Below are positions 7,917 through 15,313 of a DNA stretch of 35,428 bases, in pieces; position 1 is the first letter of the stretch, and the number at the start of each line of letters is the position of its first letter. Below the pieces are notes generated by a model. That model was given only the letters and a program-made list of their open reading frames with translations. It did no database searches and had not been told where the DNA came from. Both the position numbers and the translations under genes were made by a program. Source of the stretch: CAYMND01 sp964465065 (GTDB lineage: Bacteria; Acidobacteriota; Aminicenantia; UBA2199). The stretch is taken from contig CAYXHZ010000031.1 of assembly GCA_964465065.1 (NCBI GenBank), forward strand, positions 1-35,428. The letters are read 5' to 3'.

Positions 7917-8834
7917 ATGAATCGAAAACTCGTTTCCTTACTGATCGGACTCGTCTCGCTTCTGGGTTTGTCATGGGGGGAAGGGCCAAACGTAACGGAT
8001 GCGATGGTGACCATCGGCTCGACCCGCTGGTACAGCCAGGAGATCGCCCACGAGGATCTGCTGCTGATCGCGCAAAAAGAGAACAAGCCGGTCCTGACCG
8101 TGTTCTCGGCCATATGGTGCGGCCCCTGCCAGCAGTTGAAGGAAACCGCTTTCAAAAAAGATGAATTCAAGAGCGTCGCCGCCAAGGTGATTCTGCAGTA
8201 CATCGAGCAGACCACGCCCAAAGGCCAGGCCTACTGCCAGCGCTTTGCCGTCCGCGGCTACCCGACCATGAAGATCTTTTCACCGGAAGGGAATCAGCTG
8301 GAAGAGGCCGGACAGCCGGAACGAACCCCGGAAGGCTTCAGCATCTGGATCGACAACGTGAAGTCGGGAGACAACATCTACGCCCACAGNNNNNNNNNNN
8401 NNNNNNNNNNNNNNNNNNNNNNNNNNNNNNNNNNNNNNNNNNNNNNNNNNNNNNNNNNNNNNNNNNNNNNNNNNNNNNNNNNNNNNNNNGGGCAGAAAGA
8501 CAAGGCCAAGGCGCTGTTCATCGGCGGACTCGAGGACCCCGAGCTCATCGCCGGTCTTCCCGCGGATCAACAAGCCCTGATGAAGGCCCAGATGATCCAC
8601 GGCCTGGCCGAGAACGAGATATTCGACCCCGAAACCCTCCGGGTGGGAGAAGAACTGCTCAAGAAACAGAGGACTGTATCCACCCTCAGCGCCGTGTCCA
8701 TGTTGAAAGCGGGTCTGGATGATGCGGCCGGAGCCATCGCCTTGCTGGAAGAGGCAAAATCTCTCGAAAGCGATGCCCAGAAGAAAGCCGATTTCGAGAA
8801 ACGCATCGCCGATTTGAAGCAGAAGCAGAAATAA
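7917..8834 (+). CDS. Periplasmic thioredoxin-fold protein, interrupted by an assembly gap
   Basis: The ATG at 7917 follows GGAGGG by 3 bases and opens a signal peptide (MNRKLVSLLIGLVSLLGLSW). A thioredoxin-like domain follows, with the redox motif Cys68-Gly-Pro-Cys71 (SAIWCGPCQQLK) and the cis-proline strand (GYPTMKIFSP), so it is probably a periplasmic thiol-disulfide oxidoreductase or thioredoxin-like chaperone. After the domain, the gene is broken by 100 N at 8390-8489; downstream the frame continues with a helical, repeat-like tail rich in Ala, Leu, Glu and Lys, as in TPR-bearing thioredoxins. The true gap length, and so the frame relation and protein length, is unknown; two adjacent genes cannot be excluded, although the tail fits one protein. 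Confidence 0.75.
   Translation: MNRKLVSLLIGLVSLLGLSWGEGPNVTDAMVTIGSTRWYSQEIAHEDLLLIAQKENKPVLTVFSAIWCGPCQQLKETAFKKDEFKSVAAKVILQYIEQTTPKGQAYCQRFAVRGYPTMKIFSPEGNQLEEAGQPERTPEGFSIWIDNVKSGDNIYAHXXXXXXXXXXXXXXXXXXXXXXXXXXXXXXXXXXGQKDKAKALFIGGLEDPELIAGLPADQQALMKAQMIHGLAENEIFDPETLRVGEELLKKQRTVSTLSAVSMLKAGLDDAAGAIALLEEAKSLESDAQKKADFEKRIADLKQKQK
8390..8489. other. Assembly gap of 100 N
   Basis: Exactly 100 undetermined bases. A round 100 is the usual placeholder for a scaffold join of unknown size, so the actual missing length may differ and the joined contigs could even be wrongly linked. Confidence 0.98.
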
Positions 8835-8846
8835 AGACGATCTCTG

Positions 8847-9503
8847 TCATTCAGCACTGGGCGGAGAACATTCCCGAGCTTGGCTCCGCTCGCAGTGCAG
8901 CCCACAGATCTGCCTCAGCTCCGCCCAACCGTCCACGGGAAACAGGTCCGGACCGGCCTGGATCGTCTCGTTCCAGGGCCGGCGCATCAGGTAGACCGGA
9001 AGCTTCATCCGCCGGGTCAGAAACTCGGCCATCAGCGGCGAGTCCTCGACGGCGAAGGCGAAAGAGCCTGCGGCCAGATCTTCCAGACTGAGGACCGCCC
9101 GCCGATCGTTTTCCCGGCCGTACTTGTCGACGATGTGGAATTCCTGAAAGGGAATGTCTTGCTGCCGCAGCCATTCCAAGGTCAGTTCCCGGGTGCTGGC
9201 CGGCCGGCCGGTGACGATATGGATCCGGCGGCCCGAGCCGTACCAGGCGCGGACCGTCGCCGCGGCATCCGCCAGCGGGGACAGGGAGAGCAGGTAGTCG
9301 GACTGATGGAAGACCGAAAACAGATGACGGAATTCAGCCGGAGTCAGGGAGAAGGAAAGCGACAGGTCGAAATGGCGGATCTGTTCAAACGCGAACACCT
9401 TGCCGAACTCTGCTTGCACGCAGCGGCACAGGGCCTGCCCGGTTTGGGACAGGACATCGTCGACATCGATGTAGATCGGCAGTTGCGAACGGGGGTTGAG
9501 CAT
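8847..9503 (-). CDS. HAD-superfamily 5'(3')-deoxyribonucleotidase-like phosphatase (NT5C type)
   Basis: A 218-residue HAD phosphatase. The motif I nucleophile pair lies in PIYIDVDDVLSQTG (DVDD), motif II is the T in IHIVTGRPASTRE, and motif IV is the acidic AFAVEDSPLMAEFL. The C2-type cap and the overall arrangement match the 5' nucleotidase, deoxy (C) type family, which dephosphorylates deoxyribonucleoside monophosphates; many bacterial members are uncharacterised. The ATG at 9503 was chosen because GAGGTG lies 8 bases before it and the HAD motif begins shortly after; the frame continues upstream without support. It ends 12 bases from the thioredoxin-like gene, convergently, and is divergent from trmL. 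Confidence 0.8.
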   Translation of the reverse strand: MLNPRSQLPIYIDVDDVLSQTGQALCRCVQAEFGKVFAFEQIRHFDLSLSFSLTPAEFRHLFSVFHQSDYLLSLSPLADAAATVRAWYGSGRRIHIVTGRPASTRELTLEWLRQQDIPFQEFHIVDKYGRENDRRAVLSLEDLAAGSFAFAVEDSPLMAEFLTRRMKLPVYLMRRPWNETIQAGPDLFPVDGWAELRQICGLHCERSQARECSPPSAE

Positions 9504-9596
9504 ACTCGGGCACCTCATGGATTGTCTTTCAGAATAGCAAAATACGGGCGGCGACACAACGAAACTGCCGGGATTGCACCATATTGCCGGGGCCGA

Positions 9597-9605
9597 TGGT
9601 ATAAT
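9597..9605 (+). promoter_or_regulatory. Extended -10 promoter of trmL (leaderless arrangement)
   Basis: TGG-TATAAT is a perfect TGnTATAAT extended -10. It ends only 8 bases before the trmL ATG at 9614, which places the expected transcript start at or next to the A of ATG. No Shine-Dalgarno is seen and no good -35 exists, as is usual for extended -10 promoters. Confidence 0.6.
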
Positions 9606-9613
9606 CCGAACCG

Positions 9614-10120
9614 ATGACAGAAAACACCCCCCGCAACGAACCCGGTCGGGCCTCCTGTCCGGTTCACCTGGTACTGGTCGAGCCGGAGATTCCCCAGAAC
9701 ACCGGCAACATCGCCCGCAGCTGCCTGGCCGTCGGTGCAAAACTGCACCTGGTCAAACCCTACGGTTTCTTCATCAACGACCGCCTGCTGCAACGCGCCG
9801 GCCTGGATTACTGGCCGGAGGTGGATCGGGTAGAACACCGCGACTTCGACCATTTCCTGCAGGAACACGGACAGGAAGCGCTGGCCTTTTTCAGCCGTAC
9901 CGGCACCAGACTGTACACCGAACTCCCGACCTCGGGACCGCTTTTTCTCATCTTCGGCGGCGAATCGCACGGCCTGCCGCCGCAACTGCTGCAACGCTTT
10001 TCCGCTTGCCTGTACCGCCTGCCCATGCGTGAAGGCGTACGCTCCCTCAACCTGGCCAGTGCCGCTACGGCCGTGCTGTACGAGGTCTTGCGCGCCCGTG
10101 GTTTTCCGGGCCTGGCGTAA
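9614..10120 (+). CDS. trmL: tRNA (cytidine(34)-2'-O)-methyltransferase TrmL
   Basis: A 168-residue SPOUT methyltransferase that 2'-O-methylates the wobble nucleotide of tRNA-Leu isoacceptors using SAM. The trefoil-knot signatures are present: VLVEPEIPQNTGNIARSC near the N-terminus, LIFGGESHGLP (motif 2) and REGVRSLNLASAATAVLYE (motif 3, with the conserved SLNLA). Compared with E. coli TrmL (157 residues) it has about 15 extra N-terminal residues. The start is the only ATG in reach; it lacks a Shine-Dalgarno and sits 8 bases after a TATAAT. Confidence 0.95.
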   Translation: MTENTPRNEPGRASCPVHLVLVEPEIPQNTGNIARSCLAVGAKLHLVKPYGFFINDRLLQRAGLDYWPEVDRVEHRDFDHFLQEHGQEALAFFSRTGTRLYTELPTSGPLFLIFGGESHGLPPQLLQRFSACLYRLPMREGVRSLNLASAATAVLYEVLRARGFPGLA

Positions 10121-10128
10121 GCCGGCAT

Positions 10129-10157
10129 TTGCCAGGATCATCGAAAAGAGATAGAAT
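10129..10157 (+). promoter_or_regulatory. Sigma-70 promoter for the MATE exporter gene
   Basis: TTGCCA (10129-10134) and TAGAAT (10152-10157) are separated by 17 bases, each matching 5 of 6 consensus positions. The site starts 9 bases after the trmL stop and ends 20 bases before the exporter ATG at 10178. Confidence 0.65.
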
Positions 10158-10177
10158 GGCCTCTCCGAAAAACCATC

Positions 10178-11548
10178 ATGAAAGACCTCACTACGGGCAA
10201 CCCGGCCAGACTGATCTTTGTTTTCGCCTTGCCCATGCTGCTGGGTAATGTCTTCCAGCAGTTTTACAACACCGTCGACAGCATCGTCGTCGGCCATTTC
10301 GTCGGCAAAACGGCTCTGGGAGCGGTCGGCGCCAGCTTCCCCATCTTCTTTCTGCTCATTTCCCTGGTCATCGGAATCACCATGGGCTCCAGTATCGTTT
10401 TCTCGCAGTTCTTCGGCGCCAGGGATTACCTCACCGTCAAAAAAGCCATCGAAACGACCTATTTGTTCCTGTTCTGGGCGGCCCTGATCATTACCGCCCT
10501 CGGTCTGCTGTCCGCCGGCTGGCTGCTGCGCCTGATCAACACTCCGGCCGAAATCATGCCCCAAGCCAAACTGTACCTGCAGATCCTGTTCGCCGGCTCG
10601 CTGCCATTATTCGGCTACAACAGCATCAGCGCCGTCATGCGCGGCCTGGGCGATTCCAAAACCCCGCTGTACCTGCTCATCGTCGCCACCCTGGTCAACA
10701 TCGTCCTGGACCTGGGCTTCGTCCTGCTCTTCCACTGGGGCGTCGCCGGCGTGGCGCTGGCCACGGTCATCGCCCAGGGCGTCTCCTTCGGCCTGGGTAT
10801 CTACATCCTCAACCGTCGGGAAAACCGATTGCTCCATTTCCACGCCCGGTCGATGCATTTCGATGCCCCGGTTTTCCGCAAGATCCTGCGCCTCGGCCTG
10901 CCGACCACCATCCAGCAATCCCTGGTCGGACTGGGCTTCATGGCCCTGACCGGCATCGTCAACGCCTTCGGCACCAACGTCATCGCCGCCTACGCCGCCG
11001 CCACCCGCATCGATTCCCTGGCTTCCATGCCGGCCATGAATTTTTCGATCGCCGTGTCCACCTTCGTCGGCCAGAATATCGGCGCCGGCAAGCTCGACCG
11101 GGTCAGAAAAGGGTATCGGGCCACCCTGACCATGTCATCGGCGCTGGCTCTGTGCACCTCGATCCTGATCATCCTGCTGCGCGGGCCGTTGATGCACATC
11201 TTCACCAACGATCCGGAAGTGATCCGCCTGGGCGGCGACTACCTGTTCATCGTCAGCGCCGGCTACCTGTTCTTTTCGGCCATGTTCATCAGTGCCGGAG
11301 CCATCCGCGGCGCCGGAGCCACCTTCTTCTCCATGCTGGTCACCCTGTTCTCGCTGTGGCTGGTGCGCATCCCCATATCCTGGTTTCTGTCCCGGAAAAT
11401 CGGCGTCAACGGTATCTGGTGGGGCATCCCGATCGCCTGGATCGTCGGCTTTCTGGGTGGTTGGCTGTACTACCTGTCCGGACGCTGGCAGAGCAAGGGC
11501 CTGGTAAAAAAGGCGGAGGAAGTGCCCATTGTTCCGGTGGAAACCTGA
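10178..11548 (+). CDS. MATE family efflux transporter
   Basis: A 456-residue inner-membrane exporter with about 12 hydrophobic segments, the normal MATE count. It opens with MKDLTTGNPARLIFVFALPMLLG and the TVDSIVVGHFVG segment that marks the DinF/MepA-like branch; the second half repeats the fold (LRLGLPTTIQQSLVGLGFMA). Such proteins expel cationic drugs or metabolites against a Na+ or H+ gradient; the substrate cannot be predicted. The short C-terminal tail is charged and cytoplasmic. No convincing Shine-Dalgarno precedes the ATG, although the start fits the family. It has its own promoter and appears monocistronic. Confidence 0.93.
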   Translation: MKDLTTGNPARLIFVFALPMLLGNVFQQFYNTVDSIVVGHFVGKTALGAVGASFPIFFLLISLVIGITMGSSIVFSQFFGARDYLTVKKAIETTYLFLFWAALIITALGLLSAGWLLRLINTPAEIMPQAKLYLQILFAGSLPLFGYNSISAVMRGLGDSKTPLYLLIVATLVNIVLDLGFVLLFHWGVAGVALATVIAQGVSFGLGIYILNRRENRLLHFHARSMHFDAPVFRKILRLGLPTTIQQSLVGLGFMALTGIVNAFGTNVIAAYAAATRIDSLASMPAMNFSIAVSTFVGQNIGAGKLDRVRKGYRATLTMSSALALCTSILIILLRGPLMHIFTNDPEVIRLGGDYLFIVSAGYLFFSAMFISAGAIRGAGATFFSMLVTLFSLWLVRIPISWFLSRKIGVNGIWWGIPIAWIVGFLGGWLYYLSGRWQSKGLVKKAEEVPIVPVET

Positions 11549-11645
11549 GTCTTCCTCCCTATCTGACCGGCCACAACCCCGGCAAAATTGAACCCCACTT
11601 CATATTTGTCTTGACAATTCTGAAGTTTACTTCATAATAGTCACC
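11549..11645 (+). promoter_or_regulatory. AT-rich promoter segment with palindrome before the DUF4143 ATPase gene
   Basis: TTGACA (11611-11616, perfect) and CATAAT (11633-11638) are separated by 16 bases; the -10 ends 7 bases before the ATG, so the mRNA is probably leaderless. A perfect palindrome TGAAGT-TT-ACTTCA (11621-11634) fills the spacer and overlaps the -10, and another ACTTCA half-site lies 32 bases upstream (11597-11602). The arrangement looks like an operator, perhaps for autoregulation. Confidence 0.65.
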
Positions 11646-12797
11646 ATGAAGCGTTACCTGGAAGTTCCGATTATTAATGATCTCGATCGAAAAATAGTTT
11701 TTCTGTCGGGCCCAAGACAGGTCGGGAAGACAACCCTATCGAAGCAACTGTACAAATCATTCACATATCTGAACTACGATTCCACACCAAACCGCGACAT
11801 CATCGTAAAAAACGAATGGGATCGTTCTACTGACTTGGTTGTATTCGATGAAATCCACAAGATGAAGAAATGGAAATCATGGTTGAAGGGAGTCTATGAC
11901 AGCGAAAGCATCCCCCCCCGGCTGATGGTCACCGGTTCGGCCCGCCTGGACACGTACCGGAAAAGCGGTGATTCTCTGGCCGGTAGATTCTTTTCATACC
12001 GGCTTCACCCCCTGACCCTGAAGGAAATCGGCCAGTTTCTATCCATACCTCCGCAACAGGGTCTGGACTCATTACTGATCCTGGGCGGCTTTCCGGAACC
12101 GTTCCTGAACGGTTCCGAACAGAACGCCAGAAGGTGGAGACGCACTCATATCGACACGATCGTAAGACAGGACCTTCTCGATCTCGAGACAGTCCGAGAC
12201 ATCAAATCCATTGAAATTCTGATCAGTCTTTTAAAACAACGAGTCGGAAGTCTGATCAGCTACTCTTCCCTGGCCAACGATCTTCAGGTGTCCATACACA
12301 CTATCAAACACTGGCTGCAAATTCTAGAAAATCTGTACATCATTTTCCCCGTGCGCCCTTTTCATCGGGACATCACCCGCAGTATACTCAAGACCAGTAA
12401 ATATTATTTTTACGACACCGGGGCGGTAGACGGAAACGAGGGCGTCAGGCTTGAAAATCTGGTTGCCGCCGCCTTGCTCCGGGAAATTCATTATCTGGAA
12501 GACACGGACGGCCGCCACGGAGAGCTTTGCTTCATCCGAGACCGCGAATCGAGAGCAATCGATTTCCTGGTTGTCATCGACAACATCCCCCGGCAACTCA
12601 TCGAAGTAAAACTGAGCGACAATCAGTTTTCCCCATCTCTTTCCAGATTTTCAGCTATGCTGAGAAACATCCCGGGGGTTCAAATCGTGAAGAACCTCAA
12701 GCAGAATAAAAGCCACGGTTCGCTGAACATGACCTCAGCCGCCGAATTTCTCAGTCGGTTGAACCCTGTTGACTGGACAACCGATCCCGCCATCTGA
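11646..12797 (+). CDS. AAA ATPase with C-terminal DUF4143
   Basis: A 383-residue P-loop protein. Walker A is GPRQVGKTT (residues 22-30, Lys28), Walker B is LVVFDEIHK (about 64-72), and MVTGSARLDTYRKSGDSLAGR is the sensor and conserved DSLAGR segment of this family. A winged-helix-like stretch follows (SYSSLANDLQVSIHTIKHWLQILE), then the DUF4143 domain with an RDRESRAIDFLVVIDN...LIEVK core that resembles a restriction-endonuclease-like fold. These ATPases occur in many, often mobile, copies in bacteria and archaea; function is unsettled, with defence or toxin-like roles suggested. It is more AT-rich than its neighbours, lies alone between two housekeeping genes, and contains a C8 tract at 11912-11919; recent transfer is likely. 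Confidence 0.9.
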   Translation: MKRYLEVPIINDLDRKIVFLSGPRQVGKTTLSKQLYKSFTYLNYDSTPNRDIIVKNEWDRSTDLVVFDEIHKMKKWKSWLKGVYDSESIPPRLMVTGSARLDTYRKSGDSLAGRFFSYRLHPLTLKEIGQFLSIPPQQGLDSLLILGGFPEPFLNGSEQNARRWRRTHIDTIVRQDLLDLETVRDIKSIEILISLLKQRVGSLISYSSLANDLQVSIHTIKHWLQILENLYIIFPVRPFHRDITRSILKTSKYYFYDTGAVDGNEGVRLENLVAAALLREIHYLEDTDGRHGELCFIRDRESRAIDFLVVIDNIPRQLIEVKLSDNQFSPSLSRFSAMLRNIPGVQIVKNLKQNKSHGSLNMTSAAEFLSRLNPVDWTTDPAI

Positions 12798-12851
12798 TGC
12801 GAATCAGGATAATCGGATCGCAATCAGGGTCCAGACCTCCTGTTTCGCATC
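12794..12851 (+). terminator. Long inverted repeat after the DUF4143 gene
   Basis: GATGCGAATCAGG (12796-12808) and CCTGTTTCGCATC (12839-12851) form a 13-bp inverted repeat with one mismatch and a 30-base loop, starting within the stop region of the gene. A smaller palindrome CTGAT-GCGA-ATCAG overlaps the left arm. There is no T-run afterwards, so it may be a weak terminator, an mRNA 3' hairpin, or a boundary element of a transferred gene. Confidence 0.4.
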
Positions 12852-12972
12852 GTCAGCCAATTGACAGACGGTAAAAACGGAGACCGTGAACGGCAGTGTC
12901 TCATTTGAATTCTTCCGGATCTTCTCCTTCCCGCCCGAATTTTATGGCCCGGTTCAGCTTTTTCTGCAGTAA

Positions 12973-12981
12973 TGCTATAAT
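12973..12981 (+). promoter_or_regulatory. Extended -10 promoter of the deaminase-kinase-coaD group (leaderless arrangement)
   Basis: TGC-TATAAT is a perfect extended -10. It ends 7 bases before the ATG at 12989, so transcription is expected to start at the initiation codon. A weak TTCAGC lies 17 bases upstream as a possible -35. The rest of the 12798-12988 interval holds only the inverted repeat described above and nothing else I recognise. Confidence 0.6.
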
Positions 12982-12988
12982 CAGCGGC

Positions 12989-13522
12989 ATGGAGATCCAA
13001 AGACCGCCGAAAGATCAGTACTATCTGGACATCGCCAAGGTGGTGGCCAGCCGCTCCACCTGCCTGAAGGTGAAGATGGGCGCCATCATCGTCCGCCAGG
13101 ACCAGATCATCGCCGCCGGCTACGTCGGTGCGCCGCGCGGGGCCAAGAGTTCGCTGGAGCACGGCTTTTGCCTGCGTCAGAAGCTGAAAATCCCGTCCGG
13201 CAGCCAATACGAACTGTGCCGGTCGGTACATGCCGAACAGAACGCCATCATCAACGCCGCCCGGGCCGGAGTCAGCCTGCTCGACGGCGACATTTTCATC
13301 TACGGCGAAAGCCGGCAGAGCGGGCAGGTTCTCAACGCCTATCCCTGCTTCATCTGTAAAAAGATGATCATCAACGCCGGTTTGAACCGGGTCGTCTGCT
13401 CGACCACCGGCCCCGAGCCCTTTCAGATCTTTTCCTGCGGCCAATGGGCGGCGGATTGGCGAAGCCAGGACATCATCGAAGACAAATACCAGTATGGCAA
13501 GGAAACGGCGGAGAAATCATGA
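12989..13522 (+). CDS. dCMP deaminase family (deoxycytidylate deaminase)
   Basis: A 177-residue zinc-dependent cytidine-deaminase-fold enzyme. It has the catalytic HAE motif in CRSVHAEQNAIINAARAG and the PCxxC zinc ligands in AYPCFICKKMIINAG, with the N-terminal ASRSTCLKVKMGAIIV strand of deoxycytidylate deaminases (also ComEB). It would convert dCMP to dUMP, feeding thymidylate synthesis. The start at ATG 12989 was taken instead of an in-frame ATG at 12896, because the upstream part has no family similarity and a TATAAT lies 7 bases before 12989. Its TGA overlaps the ATG of the following P-loop kinase, so the two are translated together. Confidence 0.9.
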   Translation: MEIQRPPKDQYYLDIAKVVASRSTCLKVKMGAIIVRQDQIIAAGYVGAPRGAKSSLEHGFCLRQKLKIPSGSQYELCRSVHAEQNAIINAARAGVSLLDGDIFIYGESRQSGQVLNAYPCFICKKMIINAGLNRVVCSTTGPEPFQIFSCGQWAADWRSQDIIEDKYQYGKETAEKS

Positions 13523-14100
13523 ACGACACAGTCGAATCCATGCATATCGGCCTGACCGGACCGATGGCGTCCGGAAAAGGAGAGGTGATCCGCATCGCCG
13601 CCGAACTCGGTTTCCGGATGATTTCCCTGTCGGAGGTGGTGCACCGGGAAGGCGAAAAACGCTACGGCAGGCCCAGCCGTGAACAACTTCAGGACACGGG
13701 CAACGACCTGCGCCGCCTCGGCGGCCCCGGCATCCTGGGCAAGCTGGTGGCCGAAACCATTCGCTCCCAGGCAGCGGGACGCTGGCTGATCGACGGCATC
13801 CGCAATCCGGCCGAGATTCCGTACCTGCGCAGCCTCAAGCCGTTTTACCTGCTGGGGCTCGGCGCCGAGCGCCCCATAATTCTGCAACGTCTGCTCGACC
13901 GGCGCCGGCCGGACGATCTGGCCGATGAGGCCGCCCTGATCCGGCGCCTGGACCGCGAATGGGGCATCGGCGAACCTGAAAACGGCCAACAGGTCGGCCG
14001 CTGCATGAGCCAGGCCGACCAGACGATCGACAACAACGGCAGTCTCGAGGAACTGCGCGCCAAGGTGCTGCGCTTCCTTAACGCCTGCTTGCAGGAATGA
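13519..14100 (+). CDS. P-loop nucleotide kinase, UPF0200/dephospho-CoA-kinase-like
   Basis: A 193-residue P-loop protein starting at the ATGA overlap with the deaminase gene. GLTGPMASGKGEV is a Walker A with the SGKGE ending of the archaeal UPF0200 group rather than the SGKST of CoaE; FRMISLSEVV, a GRPSREQLQDTGNDLR segment and a WLIDGIRNPAE strand follow, all seen in kinase-like COG0237 relatives. Two roles are open: a (deoxy)nucleoside-monophosphate kinase working with the dCMP deaminase, or a dephospho-CoA kinase working with CoaD, which begins 4 bases downstream. The sequence alone does not decide. An arginine-rich lid (LLDRRRPDD) is present. Confidence 0.75.
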   Translation: MNDTVESMHIGLTGPMASGKGEVIRIAAELGFRMISLSEVVHREGEKRYGRPSREQLQDTGNDLRRLGGPGILGKLVAETIRSQAAGRWLIDGIRNPAEIPYLRSLKPFYLLGLGAERPIILQRLLDRRRPDDLADEAALIRRLDREWGIGEPENGQQVGRCMSQADQTIDNNGSLEELRAKVLRFLNACLQE

Positions 14101-14104
14101 AACC

Positions 14105-14593
14105 ATGAGCCAACGTATCGCCATTTATCCGGGTTCTTTCGATCCTTTGACAATGGGCCATATCGACATCGCCCGCCGCGCCGCCCGTCTCTTCGACCAT
14201 CTGGTCGTGGCCGCCATCCACAACCCGGGCAAGGCGCCTCTGTTCAGCCTCCAGGAGAGGCTGGACATCCTGCGCCAGAGCTTTGCCGACGAACCGGAAA
14301 TCGAAGTGGACGCCTTCAAGGGACTGCTGGTCGATTATCTGCACTGCAAGGAAAGCTTCATCGTCATCCGCGGTTTGCGCGCCATTACCGATTTCGAGAT
14401 CGAGTTGCAGATGGCCCTGATGAACCGCAGCCTCAGCCCGGAAATCGAAACCCTGTTCCTGGTGCCGTCGGCCAAGTATTCCTTTCTCAGTTCCAGCATG
14501 GTCAAACAAGTCTACCAATCCGGCGGCCAGGTCACCAACCTGGTCACGCCTTTGGTCGACAAGCTGCTCAGAGAGAAGTTCCCCCAAAAATAA
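14105..14593 (+). CDS. coaD: Phosphopantetheine adenylyltransferase
   Basis: A 162-residue nucleotidyltransferase that transfers AMP from ATP to 4'-phosphopantetheine, the penultimate step of coenzyme A synthesis. The signature is complete: YPGSFDPLTMGHIDIARRA with the T/HxGH nucleotide-binding motif, the KGLLVDY segment, the IRGLRAITDFEIELQMALMN core, and the KYSFLSSSMVKQV motif (ISSS-like). Length matches the family (about 160). The ATG lies 4 bases after the stop of the kinase gene, so it is the third gene of that operon. It ends 12 bases from the convergent larB. Confidence 0.97.
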   Translation: MSQRIAIYPGSFDPLTMGHIDIARRAARLFDHLVVAAIHNPGKAPLFSLQERLDILRQSFADEPEIEVDAFKGLLVDYLHCKESFIVIRGLRAITDFEIELQMALMNRSLSPEIETLFLVPSAKYSFLSSSMVKQVYQSGGQVTNLVTPLVDKLLREKFPQK

Positions 14594-14605
14594 GCCGGCG
14601 AGCCG

Positions 14606-15313
14606 TCACAAAGCTTCGATCTTGCGAGCGATGAGCACGGCCTGGTAGGCGGCACCGAACCCATTGTCAATATTGAAAACCGACACTCCCCCGGCGCAGC
14701 TGTTGATCATGCCCAGGAGGGCCGAAACTCCGCCCAGGTTGGCTCCATAGCCGACCGAAGTCGGTACGGCCAACACCGGTGTCCGGGTCAAGCCGGCCAC
14801 GACCGAAGGCAGCGCCCCCTCCATGCCGGCGACGACGATCAGTACCGAAAAGGAGTCCAGCGCGGGCGCGATATCCAGAACCCGCCGCAGGCAGGCTACA
14901 CCGACATCGTAAAAACGCTGCACCCTGGCGCCGAGAAACTGGGCGCTCAGTGCCGCCTCTTCGGCAACCCCCTCGTCGGAAGCACCGGCGCTGAGCACGG
15001 CAATGGGCCGCTTCAACTGGGCGGCCGGCATCTCTCTGGGTGCCAGCAAGCGCGCCTTGGGGTAGTGCGCCAGCACCGGGTAACGCTCGGCCAGACAGAC
15101 TGCCAGCGCGTCGGGCAGACGGGTGATCAGGGGCTGTACACCACCCGCAAGCAGCCGTTGCAACAATTCGACCAGCTGCGCCTCGCTCTTGCCCTCACCG
15201 TAGACCACCTCGGGCAGGCCGCGCCGGTTGGAACGGTGCAGATCGAAGGTCAGGCCTTCGTCGATACGCTGATAGAAAACACCGTCTGGCGTGGAACGGC
15301 TATCGGGGCTCAT
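14606..15313 (-). CDS. larB: LarB, nickel-pincer cofactor biosynthesis (NaAD carboxylase/hydrolase)
   Basis: A 235-residue protein homologous to the AIR carboxylase PurE in its second half. LarB carboxylates nicotinic acid adenine dinucleotide in the synthesis of the nickel-pincer cofactor of lactate racemase. Seen are DLHRSNRRGLPEVVYGEGK (N-terminal signature), the VAEEA and VVAGMEGALPSVVAGL motifs, VPTSVGYGANLGG, and NSCAGGVSVFNIDNGFGA, whose cysteine corresponds to the substrate-binding Cys known in LarB. Some usually invariant positions differ: SAGASD replaces AGTSD and VACLRR replaces VAGLHR-like. The start at 15313 overlaps the end of the DUF362 gene by 14 bases, with AGGTG upstream. 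larC and larE are not in the window. Confidence 0.9.
   Translation of the reverse strand: MSPDSRSTPDGVFYQRIDEGLTFDLHRSNRRGLPEVVYGEGKSEAQLVELLQRLLAGGVQPLITRLPDALAVCLAERYPVLAHYPKARLLAPREMPAAQLKRPIAVLSAGASDEGVAEEAALSAQFLGARVQRFYDVGVACLRRVLDIAPALDSFSVLIVVAGMEGALPSVVAGLTRTPVLAVPTSVGYGANLGGVSALLGMINSCAGGVSVFNIDNGFGAAYQAVLIARKIEAL

Noticed and set aside
8390..8489. Run of N as a repeat or low-complexity element
   Set aside because: It is an assembly placeholder, not sequence.
11912..11919. C8 tract in the DUF4143 gene as a phase-variation switch
   Set aside because: The frame is intact and there is no second evidence such as nearby repeats; one homopolymer of 8 in a GC-rich genome is not enough.
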